Below are positions 52,770 through 62,482 of a stretch of DNA of 64,000 nt, in pieces. Position 1 is the first letter of the stretch, and every line of letters begins with the position of its first letter. The notes below the pieces were generated by a model, which worked only from the letters and a program-made list of their open reading frames with translations, was not told the origin of the DNA and searched no databases. Origin of the DNA: Agitococcus lubricus. GTDB lineage: Bacteria; Pseudomonadota; Gammaproteobacteria; Pseudomonadales; Moraxellaceae. Location: NCBI RefSeq assembly GCF_003051055.1, contig NZ_QAON01000010.1, positions 1 to 64,000 on the forward strand. The letters run 5' to 3'. Made by a program: the position numbers and the translations under genes.

Positions 52770-55700
52770 TTAGCTCCAATTAGCTGCAATAACCCCGTCT
52801 AGTTGGCTATGCTGTGCCGTGGTTAAACTGGTTTGCCCCGCAGGTGGTGGCGTCATACCCGCCATTGCTGTAACTAAAGCCTCAACATTACTACTGAGTA
52901 AAGTTTTATTACCATCTATCGTCTTGATTTGCTCCGTATGATAAGACGAACCTAAATACCAATTATGAAATACAACTTTATCTGATGTACCAATAATACT
53001 GATCTCAAGATTATTGCCTACATGCTTGAACCACAACTGATCGTGCGCAACACTGGTTGCAAACAGCAATATGTCAGTATTACCTGCTGTTGCATCATTT
53101 TCAACAATCGTATCAACCGCACCACCACGACTAGCGTTATAAGTATCGCTACCTTTACCGCCAGTCAACACATTATTACTGCTATTGCCATTCAGTGTAT
53201 CGTTATAAATAGATGCGGTGATTGACTCTATATTTGATATCGTATCTACACCATCTGCTCCTGATGATACCCCTGTTGCCAAATTCACAGTTACAGCACC
53301 CGTCGCAGCAGCATAGCTCACAGTATCCGTCCCCGTTCCACCATCAAGCACGTCATCTCCCAAGCCACCAGCCAACACATCATTAGCCCCCATACCATAG
53401 AGAGAGTCGTTGCCTGTGCTGCCAGACAATATATTAGCTAAGCTGTTCCCTATAATAGAATCAGCAAAAAATGAGCCAGTAATATTTTCGAAATTAATCA
53501 GCGTATCTGTACCATCACCCGAGGCTGTTCCTGCTCCCAAATCCACGACTACTGAGGCAGTAGCGCTACTAAAGCTGACTGTATCCGCACCTGCTCCCCC
53601 ATTAAGGATGTTATTGCCCGTATTACCCGTAATGATATTGTTGAGTATATTGCCCGTACCATTGATACTTGATGAGCCTGTCAGTGTGAGGTTTTCAAGA
53701 TAGTCACCAAGGGTATAACTAACACTACTTTGCACTGTATCTATACCACCTGCGTCCACATCCAAATCTTTGATAAAAACATCAAAACCATTTGCTGTGT
53801 GGTCATTGGCACTCAAATTATTCGCCTCGCTGGTGAATACCAAGCGCTTATTATCTGCCGAGAATGCTACCGTATATGAGTCATCATTCGCCAAGTTACC
53901 TAAACTGTCTGTACTCATTAAAGTTATTTTGCCTGTTTGCAAATCTTTAACAAATACATCTCGCTTACCATTCGTATCATTCGCTACTAAATTGGTAGCA
54001 CTACTAATAAACGCCACTTTTGTGCCATCTGGCGACAACACCGCGTTCACACAAGAGGCATTCGCCGTTCCACTCTCTCCCGCACTGACACAAGTCACCA
54101 CACCGCTATTTAGATCCTTCAAATAGATTTGCGATACCCCTGAGTTATCAATCTCATTCGGCGCACTAGAAAATAATATCTTGGTACCATCTGCACTAAA
54201 ACTGGCACCTTGAACTGAAATATCTGTGTAGTTTTCACCCATAGGGGTAATAACCATCTCTGTATTGTTTGTTAAGTCTTTCAATACGAGTTTAGTATGT
54301 GTATAGACGTAATAACTGTCTAAATATTTTTGTGTATACAACACTTTATTGGTGCTAACGGGCGAAAATATCGCAGATCCCGATGCCAGCATTAGCGTTG
54401 TCAGTATGGGATGGTAATCATCTGTTGTCACCCGTGATACCGTACTTGTACTCAGGTTTCTGATGAAAATGCCACCATTCGTGATACTGTCGCCCGCAAT
54501 TGCACTACTATCACTTCTAAACAACACTTCATTACCATTAGCCGAAACAAAAAACTCTTGGGATGCGTCAGACCACGGCATCACATAATCCAATGCCCCT
54601 GTACTTAAATTTTTTGCATACAAACCCGTGCTATAGCCTGCGACATTCTTAATTGCAAAATAGACTTTTATCCCATCTGACGAAAATTGGCCTTTCCCAA
54701 AAGACCCCAAAATAGGATTACCACTTGCAGAGGTGTTAACCAATGTATATCCACCATTTAGATCTTTTAACATAAGATTGGTCGAACCATTCGGCTGCCC
54801 TGCTTGCTGGAATTCATTGCTCACAAAAAGTACTTTTTGACCGTCTAATGTGAATTGACCTCCCCAACTACCTCCCCCAACAGATCCATTTTCAGTTACA
54901 GCTGTCGTTGAGTTAGTCGCACTCTTACGCTCATCAACCACATCGCCAACATTATCGACCACATAGGTATCGTTACCCGCTCCACCACGTAAGGTATCCG
55001 CACCTGCTCCCCCATTAAGGATGTTATTGCCCGTATTACCCGTAATGATATTGTTGAGTATATTGCCCGTACCATTGATACTTGATGAGCCTGTCAGTGT
55101 GAGGTTTTCAAGATAGTCACCAAGGGTATAACTAACACTACTTTGCACTGTATCTATACCACCTGCGTCCACATCCAAATCTTTGATAAAAACATCAAAA
55201 CCATTTGCTGTGTGGTCATTGGCACTCAAATTATTCGCCTCGCTGGTGAATACCAAGCGCTTATTATCTGCCGAGAATGCTACCGTATATGAGTCATCAT
55301 TCGCCAAGTTACCTAAACTGTCTGTACTCATTAAAGTTATTTTGCCTGTTTGCAAATCTTTAACAAATACATCTCGCTTACCATTCGTATCATTCGCTAC
55401 TAAATTGGTAGCACTACTAATAAACGCCACTTTTGTGCCATCTGGCGACAACACCGCGTTCACACAAGAGGCATTCGCCGTTCCACTCTCTCCCGCACTG
55501 ACACAAGTCACCACACCGCTATTTAGATCCTTCAAATAGATTTGCGATACCCCTGAGTTATCAATCTCATTCGGCGCACTAGAAAATAATATCTTGGTAC
55601 CATCTGCACTAAAACTGGCACCTTGAACTGAAATATCTGTGTAGTTTTCACCCATAGGGGTAATAACCATCTCTGTATTGTTTGTTAAGTCTTTCAATAC

Positions 55701-56765
55701 GAGTTTAGTATGTGTATAGACGTAATAACTGTCTAAATATTTTTGTGTATACAACACTTTATTGGTGCTAACGGGCGAAAATATCGCAGATCCCGATGCC
55801 AGCATTAGCGTTGTCAGTATGGGATGGTAATCATCTGTTGTCACCCGTGATACCGTACTTGTACTCAGGTTTCTGATGAAAATGCCACCATTCGTGATAC
55901 TGTCGCCCGCAATTGCACTACTATCACTTCTAAACAACACTTCATTACCATTAGCCGAAACAAAAAACTCTTGGGATGCGTCAGACCACGGCATCACATA
56001 ATCCAATGCCCCTGTACTTAAATTTTTTGCATACAAACCCGTGCTATAGCCTGCGACATTCTTAATTGCAAAATAGACTTTTATCCCATCTGACGAAAAT
56101 TGGCCTTTCCCAAAAGACCCCAAAATAGGATTACCACTTGCAGAGGTGTTAACCAATGTATATCCACCATTTAGATCTTTTAACATAAGATTGGTCGAAC
56201 CATTCGGCTGCCCTGCTTGCTGGAATTCATTGCTCACAAAAAGTACTTTTTGACCGTCTAATGTGAATTGACCTCCCCAACTACCTCCCCCAACAGATCC
56301 ATTTTCAGTTACAGCTGTCGTTGAGTTAGTCGCACTCTTACGCTCATCAACCACATCGCCAACATTATCGACCACATAGGTATCGTTACCCGCTCCACCA
56401 CGTAAGGTATCCGCACCTGCTCCCCCATTAAGGATGTTATTGCCCGTATTACCCATAATGATATTATTGAGTATATTGCCCGTACCATTGATACTTGATG
56501 AGCCTGTCAGTGTGAGAGACTCTAGATTAGCACTCAAAGTATAGGACACGGTCGCAAATACTTTATCTAACCCCTGATTCGAAGATTCAATAATACTATC
56601 GGTACTTTGATCGACATAATACGTGTCATTCCCCAAACCTCCAGACATCGTGTCGATACCCAAACCTCCATCCAGTGAATCATCGCCATTAAGACCATAC
56701 AGAGTGTCTGCATCATGGCTACCAATTAATACATCATCTAAACTCGTACCATACAAAGTTGTCAT
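52770..56765 (-). CDS. RTX-like calcium-binding protein with PD40/TolB-like propellers
   Basis: A 1331-aa protein probably secreted by a type I system. It has no N-terminal signal peptide and opens with RTX repeats (GTSLDDVLIGSHDADTLYG, GGLGNDTYYVD). Two nearly identical 471-aa segments (about residues 85-555 and 556-1026) each combine RTX units (NGGAGADTLRGGAGNDTYVVD) with about 350 residues of TolB/PD40-type blades (FSSDGIKVYFAIKN, LSPDGTKVAFISS, FSADNKRLVFTSE). The C-terminal 300 residues hold further RTX repeats and a typical ending (VVFHNWYLGSSYHTEQIKTIDG), probably part of the secretion signal. No T1SS genes are in the window. The role is unknown. Confidence 0.87.
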   Translation of the reverse strand: MTTLYGTSLDDVLIGSHDADTLYGLNGDDSLDGGLGIDTMSGGLGNDTYYVDQSTDSIIESSNQGLDKVFATVSYTLSANLESLTLTGSSSINGTGNILNNIIMGNTGNNILNGGAGADTLRGGAGNDTYVVDNVGDVVDERKSATNSTTAVTENGSVGGGSWGGQFTLDGQKVLFVSNEFQQAGQPNGSTNLMLKDLNGGYTLVNTSASGNPILGSFGKGQFSSDGIKVYFAIKNVAGYSTGLYAKNLSTGALDYVMPWSDASQEFFVSANGNEVLFRSDSSAIAGDSITNGGIFIRNLSTSTVSRVTTDDYHPILTTLMLASGSAIFSPVSTNKVLYTQKYLDSYYVYTHTKLVLKDLTNNTEMVITPMGENYTDISVQGASFSADGTKILFSSAPNEIDNSGVSQIYLKDLNSGVVTCVSAGESGTANASCVNAVLSPDGTKVAFISSATNLVANDTNGKRDVFVKDLQTGKITLMSTDSLGNLANDDSYTVAFSADNKRLVFTSEANNLSANDHTANGFDVFIKDLDVDAGGIDTVQSSVSYTLGDYLENLTLTGSSSINGTGNILNNIITGNTGNNILNGGAGADTLRGGAGNDTYVVDNVGDVVDERKSATNSTTAVTENGSVGGGSWGGQFTLDGQKVLFVSNEFQQAGQPNGSTNLMLKDLNGGYTLVNTSASGNPILGSFGKGQFSSDGIKVYFAIKNVAGYSTGLYAKNLSTGALDYVMPWSDASQEFFVSANGNEVLFRSDSSAIAGDSITNGGIFIRNLSTSTVSRVTTDDYHPILTTLMLASGSAIFSPVSTNKVLYTQKYLDSYYVYTHTKLVLKDLTNNTEMVITPMGENYTDISVQGASFSADGTKILFSSAPNEIDNSGVSQIYLKDLNSGVVTCVSAGESGTANASCVNAVLSPDGTKVAFISSATNLVANDTNGKRDVFVKDLQTGKITLMSTDSLGNLANDDSYTVAFSADNKRLVFTSEANNLSANDHTANGFDVFIKDLDVDAGGIDTVQSSVSYTLGDYLENLTLTGSSSINGTGNILNNIITGNTGNNILNGGAGADTVSFSSATASVVVDLGAGTASGDGTDTLINFENITGSFFADSIIGNSLANILSGSTGNDSLYGMGANDVLAGGLGDDVLDGGTGTDTVSYAAATGAVTVNLATGVSSGADGVDTISNIESITASIYNDTLNGNSSNNVLTGGKGSDTYNASRGGAVDTIVENDATAGNTDILLFATSVAHDQLWFKHVGNNLEISIIGTSDKVVFHNWYLGSSYHTEQIKTIDGNKTLLSSNVEALVTAMAGMTPPPAGQTSLTTAQHSQLDGVIAANWS
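53581..56516. repeat. 1413-bp tandem duplication within the RTX-like gene
   Basis: The sequence starting GTATCCGCACCTGC recurs at 53581, 54994 and 56407, with a spacing of exactly 1413 bp (471 codons). The first two units appear identical throughout wherever I compared them; the third is a 110-bp partial copy (to 56516) with at least two substitutions. The duplication keeps the frame and probably arose by recombination between the approximately 110-bp RTX-coding segments. Confidence 0.95.
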
Positions 56766-57444
56766 TATTGCTTTCCTGATTAAATTTTAATTGCATGAGA
56801 GAGAAGTACTGTCAAGATAATGTGACAGGCTATCCCTTGCCAGTTTTGTGCTAGTATTTCAAAGAGGCTTTTTATTAAAAATCAATATTTTATAATTTTA
56901 ATAGCAATTATCCTCTTCAAAATAAGAATATATTATAATAGATTTATTTGTTAGGCAAAATAACAAACTCTATCTTAACACTCCTATGAAAAAATAAACC
57001 AAAACTCTATCCATACTAAAATCCAAAGTTTGTTATATTTAAGATAGTATCTAGCTCAGTGCCTTATGAGAATCGTAGTCAAAGCTCAAATGATTTATGT
57101 CAACTTTCCCTAAATAATTATCACTGGTGAACACAATAAGGATTTTTAGTCTTATATGAAATTGCGAAGAATTCAACAGTAACTTTTTGTCTAAAAGACC
57201 ATACAGAAGCCTAGACCCTTTTGTAAAAAAATCACTACAAACCAAATATAGCCTCATCTGCTTAATTGTCGTTTAGATAGGCTCGCAGTAAATAGCAGAG
57301 CCAATTACATAGGTCGGTTTTAGGGAAATTAAATCTCTATATCATCAAATGATTGCATTTGCACAAAACATCAGCAGATTTAGTGTAGCCGTTTCTCTAT
57401 TATCCCGCTAAAGTAATCTCAACAAGAATAACGAGAGGTGTGTG
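56766..57444. promoter_or_regulatory. AT-rich divergent intergenic region
   Basis: Nearly 680 bp between the RTX-like gene and the first START gene, which diverge. It is distinctly richer in A and T than its surroundings. A 68-codon frame on the minus strand (57051-57257) has no ribosome-binding site or family features and is not called. No repeats or RNA genes recognised. Confidence 0.4.
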
Positions 57445-58158
57445 ATGCGTAGCTTGGCTTTCTCTGCAATCAGTCTATGCCTATTGCTGTTATGTACAAC
57501 ACCTAGCTATGCAGACGATGAGCTTTCCGAATTCCAATCCAAATTAACTAATGAATGGACCCTCGTTAAAAACGACCGCCTACGCAACATCAAAACCTAT
57601 GCTAAACAAGAAGATGGCAGACGCTTTCGTTCGTTCAAAGTCGAAGCAACCATGAATAGCACAATGGAAACGATTGCACGGGTTCTATTAGATTTTGAAA
57701 GTTATAAAAAATGGTGGTGGGAAGTCCGCGATGTACGTTTAATACGTAAAGACTCACCAACCGAGTATTTTGTCTACATGGTACATCGTGCGCCGTATGG
57801 CTTACCTGACCGCGATGTCATTCTACATGTCGTCATTGAGCCTCAGAGCAAAACCCAAAAATTTATCAGCCTAAAAGTACGCGCTAATACCGAGCTTCTG
57901 CCCTTAAAACCACCTCTCATTCGTATGGAAGCCGAAGACATGGTGGTCAAATTTACCCCCCTGCCAGAAAATCGCTTACTCATTGAAGCACAAGGCTATG
58001 TTGACCCAGGTGGACGTGTACCTGCATGGGCGAATAACTTTATCCAACGTAGCGCCCCCTATAGCATTTTATTGGGCTTACAACGCATGGCGCAACTTGA
58101 CGAATATCGCGAAAGTCATACCGCTCTTCCCTTCCCTATTGACAGTACCCCTGAGTAA
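57445..58158 (+). CDS. Exported START-domain protein, paralogue 1
   Basis: The first of five tandem paralogues. A 237-aa protein with a signal peptide (MRSLAFSAISLCLLLLCTTPSYA) and a START/SRPBCC lipid-binding domain covering the rest. Shared family landmarks are NEWTLVKNDRLRNIKTYAKQ, RSFKVEATMN, LDFESYKKWWWEV, VHRAPYGLPDRDVILHVV and YVDPGGRVPAWANNFIQR. START domains form a cavity for lipids, sterols or other hydrophobic ligands; here it would act in the periplasm. The ATG at 57445 is preceded by GAGAGG; GTG at 57442 is in frame. Ligand unknown. Confidence 0.87.
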   Translation: MRSLAFSAISLCLLLLCTTPSYADDELSEFQSKLTNEWTLVKNDRLRNIKTYAKQEDGRRFRSFKVEATMNSTMETIARVLLDFESYKKWWWEVRDVRLIRKDSPTEYFVYMVHRAPYGLPDRDVILHVVIEPQSKTQKFISLKVRANTELLPLKPPLIRMEAEDMVVKFTPLPENRLLIEAQGYVDPGGRVPAWANNFIQRSAPYSILLGLQRMAQLDEYRESHTALPFPIDSTPE

Positions 58159-58340
58159 CCGCTTAGTTTCTCAGGTGGCTAAATTGCTTTTTTACAATTT
58201 AGACCTAATCTTGTTATAGAGAGGGGATTATCTGTTTAAGACCGTATCCCGTTGTTGTGTAGAAAATCCCCCAATACGAGATGTTAGATTACTAACTTGG
58301 GTGCAATGTTTTAGCAATGCATCATGACCACAGAAGGATA

Positions 58341-58607
58341 GGGTCTGTTGACGTTTTGATTGTGGTTGCGAAAGAAGCTATTTTTGAGAGGATACGCGGC
58401 GTAAATCGCGTGATTGGGTGATTCCCAATAAGCGATGAACAACAAAGCAGCCTCAAAAAATCGTTCTTTCCCTTTGGGTTGCGTTAAAAATTGACTCATT
58501 CTGCGTTACAAAACTTGCCCATAGAATCACTATTGGCTACGTCTTGTGCCTTGTCTGAGACAATTTTTATCAGCAACGCGGTTCACACGTAAAACGTCAA
58601 CAAACCC
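58341..58607. mobile_element. 267-bp MITE with 17-bp inverted ends and TA duplication
   Basis: The left end GGGTCTGTTGACGTTTT (58341-58357) and the complement of the right end AAAACGTCAACAAACCC (58591-58607) match at 16 of 17 positions. Both ends are flanked by TA (58339-58340 and 58608-58609), the target duplication of IS630/Tc1-type transposases. There is no transposase gene inside, only short meaningless frames and a small hairpin (ATTGGG/CCCAAT). It inserted between the first and second START genes. Confidence 0.8.
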
Positions 58608-58696
58608 TAATCTCGACGTTAATAATAATAACCGTTGTAGTCTTTATGCTTTCTATACCACCCATAAAAGACTATCTTCAAAGAGCGGAGTGTTGT

Positions 58697-59422
58697 ATGC
58701 GTATCCCGAAAAAACTGCTTGTCTTACCCCTATCATTATTAATCTTTCATGCACCTGCGCAAGCAGCTAAAGACGATGATTTAGATGAACTACAAACCAA
58801 ACTCAGTAACCAATGGACATTGGTTAAAAATGACCAACGTCATGGCTTAAAAACCTATGCTAAACAAGAAGATGGTAAACGCTTTCGCTCATTCAAAGTA
58901 GAAGCAGTCATGGACGGCTCGATGGAAACCTTCCTACGAATGATTACTGATTTTGATAACTACAAAAAATGGTCATGGCAAGCTCTAGACTCTAAGCTCC
59001 TCAAAAAAGTTTCCCCCACAGAGTATTATTTTTATGTCACCCATGACGCGCCCTACGGTGTGCCCGACCGTGATGTAGCCTTGCGTATGGTGTTAGAGCC
59101 TCAAGCGCCCAACAAACCGTATATGACAGTCAAAATCAACGCAGTTCCAGACTATATTCCAGAACGTCCGCCATACGTCAGAATGCAGGCCGAAGATATG
59201 ACCTGTCGAGTCACCCCACTACCTAATGGTAAACTCTTGGTCATCAATGAAGGCTATGTTGACCCAGGTGGCAATATGGCGTCATGGGCGATTAACTTTG
59301 TCCAACGAAACGGCCCTTATACCACCCTTTTAGGGATGCGTCGTATGCTGCAACAAGAGGAATTAGTCAACGCCAAAACCCCCTTACCGTTTGCAGTTTT
59401 TAATGTAGATAATTTGCCTTAG
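58697..59422 (+). CDS. Exported START-domain protein, paralogue 2
   Basis: A 241-aa paralogue with signal peptide MRIPKKLLVLPLSLLIFHAPAQA and the same START domain landmarks: NQWTLVKNDQRHGLKTYAKQ, RSFKVEAVMD, THDAPYGVPDRDVALR and YVDPGGNMASWAINFVQR. It is the most diverged in the last block, where the otherwise common VPAW reads MASW, and has an extra Cys (DMTCRVTPL). GGAG lies before the ATG at 58697; the frame opens upstream inside the region next to the MITE. Separated from paralogue 1 by the MITE, so it probably has its own promoter. Confidence 0.87.
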   Translation: MRIPKKLLVLPLSLLIFHAPAQAAKDDDLDELQTKLSNQWTLVKNDQRHGLKTYAKQEDGKRFRSFKVEAVMDGSMETFLRMITDFDNYKKWSWQALDSKLLKKVSPTEYYFYVTHDAPYGVPDRDVALRMVLEPQAPNKPYMTVKINAVPDYIPERPPYVRMQAEDMTCRVTPLPNGKLLVINEGYVDPGGNMASWAINFVQRNGPYTTLLGMRRMLQQEELVNAKTPLPFAVFNVDNLP

Positions 59423-59694
59423 CCTATTTGACAAGGTCAGCGATGTTGCCAAGTGTGATAGCACTATCGACTTGGTAAATCGCTTCCTAAAAACCTAGTA
59501 ATTAGCTCAACAATCGGCTATGTTAACTCTGTACGCGCGAGTTAAGCACTAAGCAAACATACATCCATCATAACTATCGCTTTCGCTCAGCACATACATA
59601 CTCGCCCGTTGGGTTAGCGTATGGCACACAATAGCCATTTAACTCATCACAAACGTGTAGCTAAGCTCCTTCATTACTGTTTGGTATTAGGACA

Positions 59695-60438
59695 ATGCCT
59701 CTATTTTCATCTTATTTCGCAAAGCTCAAAATTTATCTTATTTGTTTAGCTAGCCTGATAACATACCAAACAGTCTATGCTAAAGAATACAATAGCTTAG
59801 ATGAATTTCGGCCTATGCTGAGTAATGAATGGCAATTGGTTAAACATGACCGTCAGCGCCATATCAAAACCTATACTAAACGAGAAGACGATAAAGCGAT
59901 TCGCTCATTTAAGGTCGAAGGCCTACTTAAAACCAAACTCTCCACACTGACACGGGTTTTAATGGATTTTGAGAATTACAGCGATTGGTATTGGGAGGTG
60001 ATTGAATCTAAACTCATCAAACAAGTATCGCCCACAGAATATTATTTGTATTTGGTGCATCGTGCACCGTATGGTATTCCTAACCGTGATGTGATTTTGC
60101 ATGCCATCGTCAGCCCACAAACGGATACTCAAAACTATATACTGCTCACGGTGAAAGCCGCACCCGAGATGCTGCCCATCCAGCCCAAATTAGTGCGTAT
60201 GCCTGCCGAGAACATGACGATTAAATTCACCCCCTTAAGCCAAGAAGTAGTACAAATTGAGGCAGAAGGCTATATAGACCCTGGTGGACAAGTGCCTGCA
60301 TGGGATGCCAATTTAATTCAACGTAACGCACCATACAGCGTCACCTTAGGCTTACAACGGATGACCTTACAAGACCGTTACCTACACAATCATCGGGAAT
60401 TACCGTTTAGAGTGTATGACAACCATAATTTACCTTGA
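59695..60438 (+). CDS. Exported START-domain protein, paralogue 3
   Basis: A 247-aa paralogue. The N-terminal hydrophobic stretch (IYLICLASLITYQTVYA) acts as signal peptide after a longer basic n-region. START landmarks are NEWQLVKHDRQRHIKTYTKR, RSFKVEGLLK, VHRAPYGIPNRDVILHAI (Asn replaces the Asp seen in the other four) and YIDPGGQVPAWDANLIQR. Most similar to paralogue 1 in the central part by eye. A 272-bp gap without other features precedes it. Confidence 0.86.
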   Translation: MPLFSSYFAKLKIYLICLASLITYQTVYAKEYNSLDEFRPMLSNEWQLVKHDRQRHIKTYTKREDDKAIRSFKVEGLLKTKLSTLTRVLMDFENYSDWYWEVIESKLIKQVSPTEYYLYLVHRAPYGIPNRDVILHAIVSPQTDTQNYILLTVKAAPEMLPIQPKLVRMPAENMTIKFTPLSQEVVQIEAEGYIDPGGQVPAWDANLIQRNAPYSVTLGLQRMTLQDRYLHNHRELPFRVYDNHNLP

Positions 60439-60549
60439 CATCAGCACAACTCGCTACACAATAGCATCAACCACCGTTTTGACCACAACACAGCACAAAC
60501 CGTTATGATAATAATTTACAGGCCGTGTTTTTAGACTAGGACAAGAAGA

Positions 60550-61269
60550 ATGGTAAAAAAACTACTCTACGCAGCATTAACCAGTTGTCTGCTGCTGACT
60601 GCCACCCCCAGTATAGCCGAAGATGACTTAGAGGATTTTCGTAGTCAACTCACTAATCAATGGCAACTGGTCAAAAACGACCGTATGCGTAATATTAAAG
60701 CCTACGCGCGATTAGAAGACGGTAAACGTTATCGCTCTTTTAAGGTGGAGGCTGTTTTAGATACTACTGTTGAATCCTTAGCGCGTGTCTTACTCGATTT
60801 TGATAATTATACGCGCTGGTTTTGGAAAACCCGCGAGTCTAAACTCATCAGACAAAACTCATCTACTGAGTATTTTGTCTACATGGTACATGATGCGCCT
60901 TATGGCCTGCCCGACCGCGATACCGTCATCAAAGGGACAATCGAACCACAAAGCAAAAACAAACCGTACTTAACCTTAAAAGTGACTGCTGTGCCCGATA
61001 TGCTGCCTGCCAAACCCCCCTTAGTAAGGATGGTTGCCGAGGAAATGTCGATTAAATTTACACCTCTCCCCGATAACCAAGTCGAAATGATTACCGAGGG
61101 ATATTTTGACCCTGGTGGAGTCGTACCGGCATGGGCAGCAAACTTTGTCCAACGTAATGCCCCATATGCGGTATTATTAGCTTTACAGCGTATGACGCAA
61201 AAAGACGAATACTTACACAGCAAACAGCCCTTGCCATTCCCCATTTATAACTATAATGAATTACCATAG
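60550..61269 (+). CDS. Exported START-domain protein, paralogue 4
   Basis: A 239-aa paralogue with signal peptide MVKKLLYAALTSCLLLTATPSIA. Landmarks: NQWQLVKNDRMRNIKAYARL, RSFKVEAVLD, VHDAPYGLPDRDTVIKGTIE, and YFDPGGVVPAWAANFVQR. It shares KTRESKLI and the VIKGxIEPQ block with paralogue 5, so these two are the closest pair. Only 111 bp separate it from paralogue 3. A hairpin (61359-61379) follows the gene. Confidence 0.87.
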   Translation: MVKKLLYAALTSCLLLTATPSIAEDDLEDFRSQLTNQWQLVKNDRMRNIKAYARLEDGKRYRSFKVEAVLDTTVESLARVLLDFDNYTRWFWKTRESKLIRQNSSTEYFVYMVHDAPYGLPDRDTVIKGTIEPQSKNKPYLTLKVTAVPDMLPAKPPLVRMVAEEMSIKFTPLPDNQVEMITEGYFDPGGVVPAWAANFVQRNAPYAVLLALQRMTQKDEYLHSKQPLPFPIYNYNELP

Positions 61270-61358
61270 TCGGCCATTTATGTGATGAATTGCACAAATG
61301 ACGCTTTACTTTATTGATAAAGCCATTTATTTTTTGGCCGTTTTAGTTTCTGATAGTG

Positions 61359-61379
61359 GGTCTGTTTAACCAACAGACC
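61359..61379 (+). terminator. Hairpin between START paralogues 4 and 5
   Basis: GGTCTGTT / AACAGACC 8-bp stem with a 5-nt loop, 90 bp after paralogue 4. No T-run, so this is a weak terminator candidate. Confidence 0.4.
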
Positions 61380-61584
61380 TTGAACGTCCACAGGCTTATC
61401 TTACATCGCTGATGAAAATACCATAACGTCTAGCGTAGAGACAGATAACCGCCTTGTGGCTATAAACAACATGTCTATTACAGGCCATCACAATAAGCCA
61501 GACATTAGTAATCTATTGAGACAACACACACGGTCTTAATAACATCATAATAACTGTAATAGCATTAATTAACAGGAAGCCCTT

Positions 61585-62316
61585 ATGTCATTCGTCCTTT
61601 CCCGCTTTAGCGCATTATTATGCGCTTTTTGGTTGGTGCTCAGCAGTACCAGCGTTTATGCTGACAAAAACGAGCTCGATGATTTACGTTCACAAGTGGG
61701 ACGTGATTGGGTACTCGTGAAAAATGACCGTCTACGTAATATTAAAACCTATGTACGCTTAGAAGATGGTAAACAATATCGTTCGTTTAAGGTGGAAGCC
61801 ATTCTAGATTGTACCGTGGACGCCTTAGCGCATGTGTTATTAGATTTTGATAATTATACCAAATGGTATTGGAAAACCCGTGAATCCCGTCTATTAGAAC
61901 AAAAATCAGCGACCGAATACATTGTTTACATGGTGCACGAAGCCCCGTATGGCATCCCCGACCGTGATGTGGTGATTAAAGGCGTGATTGAACCACAAAC
62001 CAAAACTAAACGTGCCTTAACCTTAAAAGTGAGTGCTTTTCCAGAATACTTACCACCTAAACCGCCCTTAGTGCGTATGCCTGCCGAAGACATGAGTGTT
62101 AAGTTTTCGCCATTACCCAATAATCGTATTCAGTTAGAAGCTGAAGGCTATTTTGATGCAGGTGGTACTGTGCCTGCATGGGCAGCTAATTTTGTGCAAC
62201 GCAGCGCGCCCTATTCTGTCGTCTTGGGTTTACAACGTATGGTGTCTTTAGATGAATACCGTAAGTCTAAAAAAGCATTGGCTTTCCCAATTTACGATTA
62301 CGATGACTACAAATAA
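61585..62316 (+). CDS. Exported START-domain protein, paralogue 5
   Basis: A 243-aa paralogue with signal peptide MSFVLSRFSALLCAFWLVLSSTSVYA. Landmarks: RDWVLVKNDRLRNIKTYVRL, RSFKVEAILD, VHEAPYGIPDRDVVIKGVIE and YFDAGGTVPAWAANFVQR, where Ala replaces the Pro of the DPGG motif found in the others. AGGAAG precedes the ATG. It is the last gene of the cluster and is followed by a strong terminator. A 315-bp gap before it suggests an independent promoter. Confidence 0.87.
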   Translation: MSFVLSRFSALLCAFWLVLSSTSVYADKNELDDLRSQVGRDWVLVKNDRLRNIKTYVRLEDGKQYRSFKVEAILDCTVDALAHVLLDFDNYTKWYWKTRESRLLEQKSATEYIVYMVHEAPYGIPDRDVVIKGVIEPQTKTKRALTLKVSAFPEYLPPKPPLVRMPAEDMSVKFSPLPNNRIQLEAEGYFDAGGTVPAWAANFVQRSAPYSVVLGLQRMVSLDEYRKSKKALAFPIYDYDDYK

Positions 62317-62380
62317 TCGATATAGCTTAAGTTTGATACTCCGTGGATAGCCGTCACACCACTATCCTGAGTCATCGAAA

Positions 62381-62407
62381 GGGCGCAATTATTGCGCCCT
62401 CGTTTTT
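62381..62407 (+). terminator. Rho-independent terminator after START cluster
   Basis: GGGCGCAA / TTGCGCCC 8-bp stem, 3-nt loop and TCGTTTTT tail, 65 bp after paralogue 5 and before the end of the convergent aroE gene. Confidence 0.9.
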
Positions 62408-62482
62408 AGCTGGTCACGCTGCACACTTATTAAGATTCGTTGACATTTTAGGTCTGAGCCGTCATCAAAACATCAACAGCTT

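Noticed and set aside
57051-57257. 68-codon minus-strand frame in the AT-rich spacer
   Set aside because: No ribosome-binding site, odd composition and no recognisable domain.
58311-58770. Short frames around the MITE
   Set aside because: They run through the inverted ends and are accounted for by the element and by the start of START paralogue 2.
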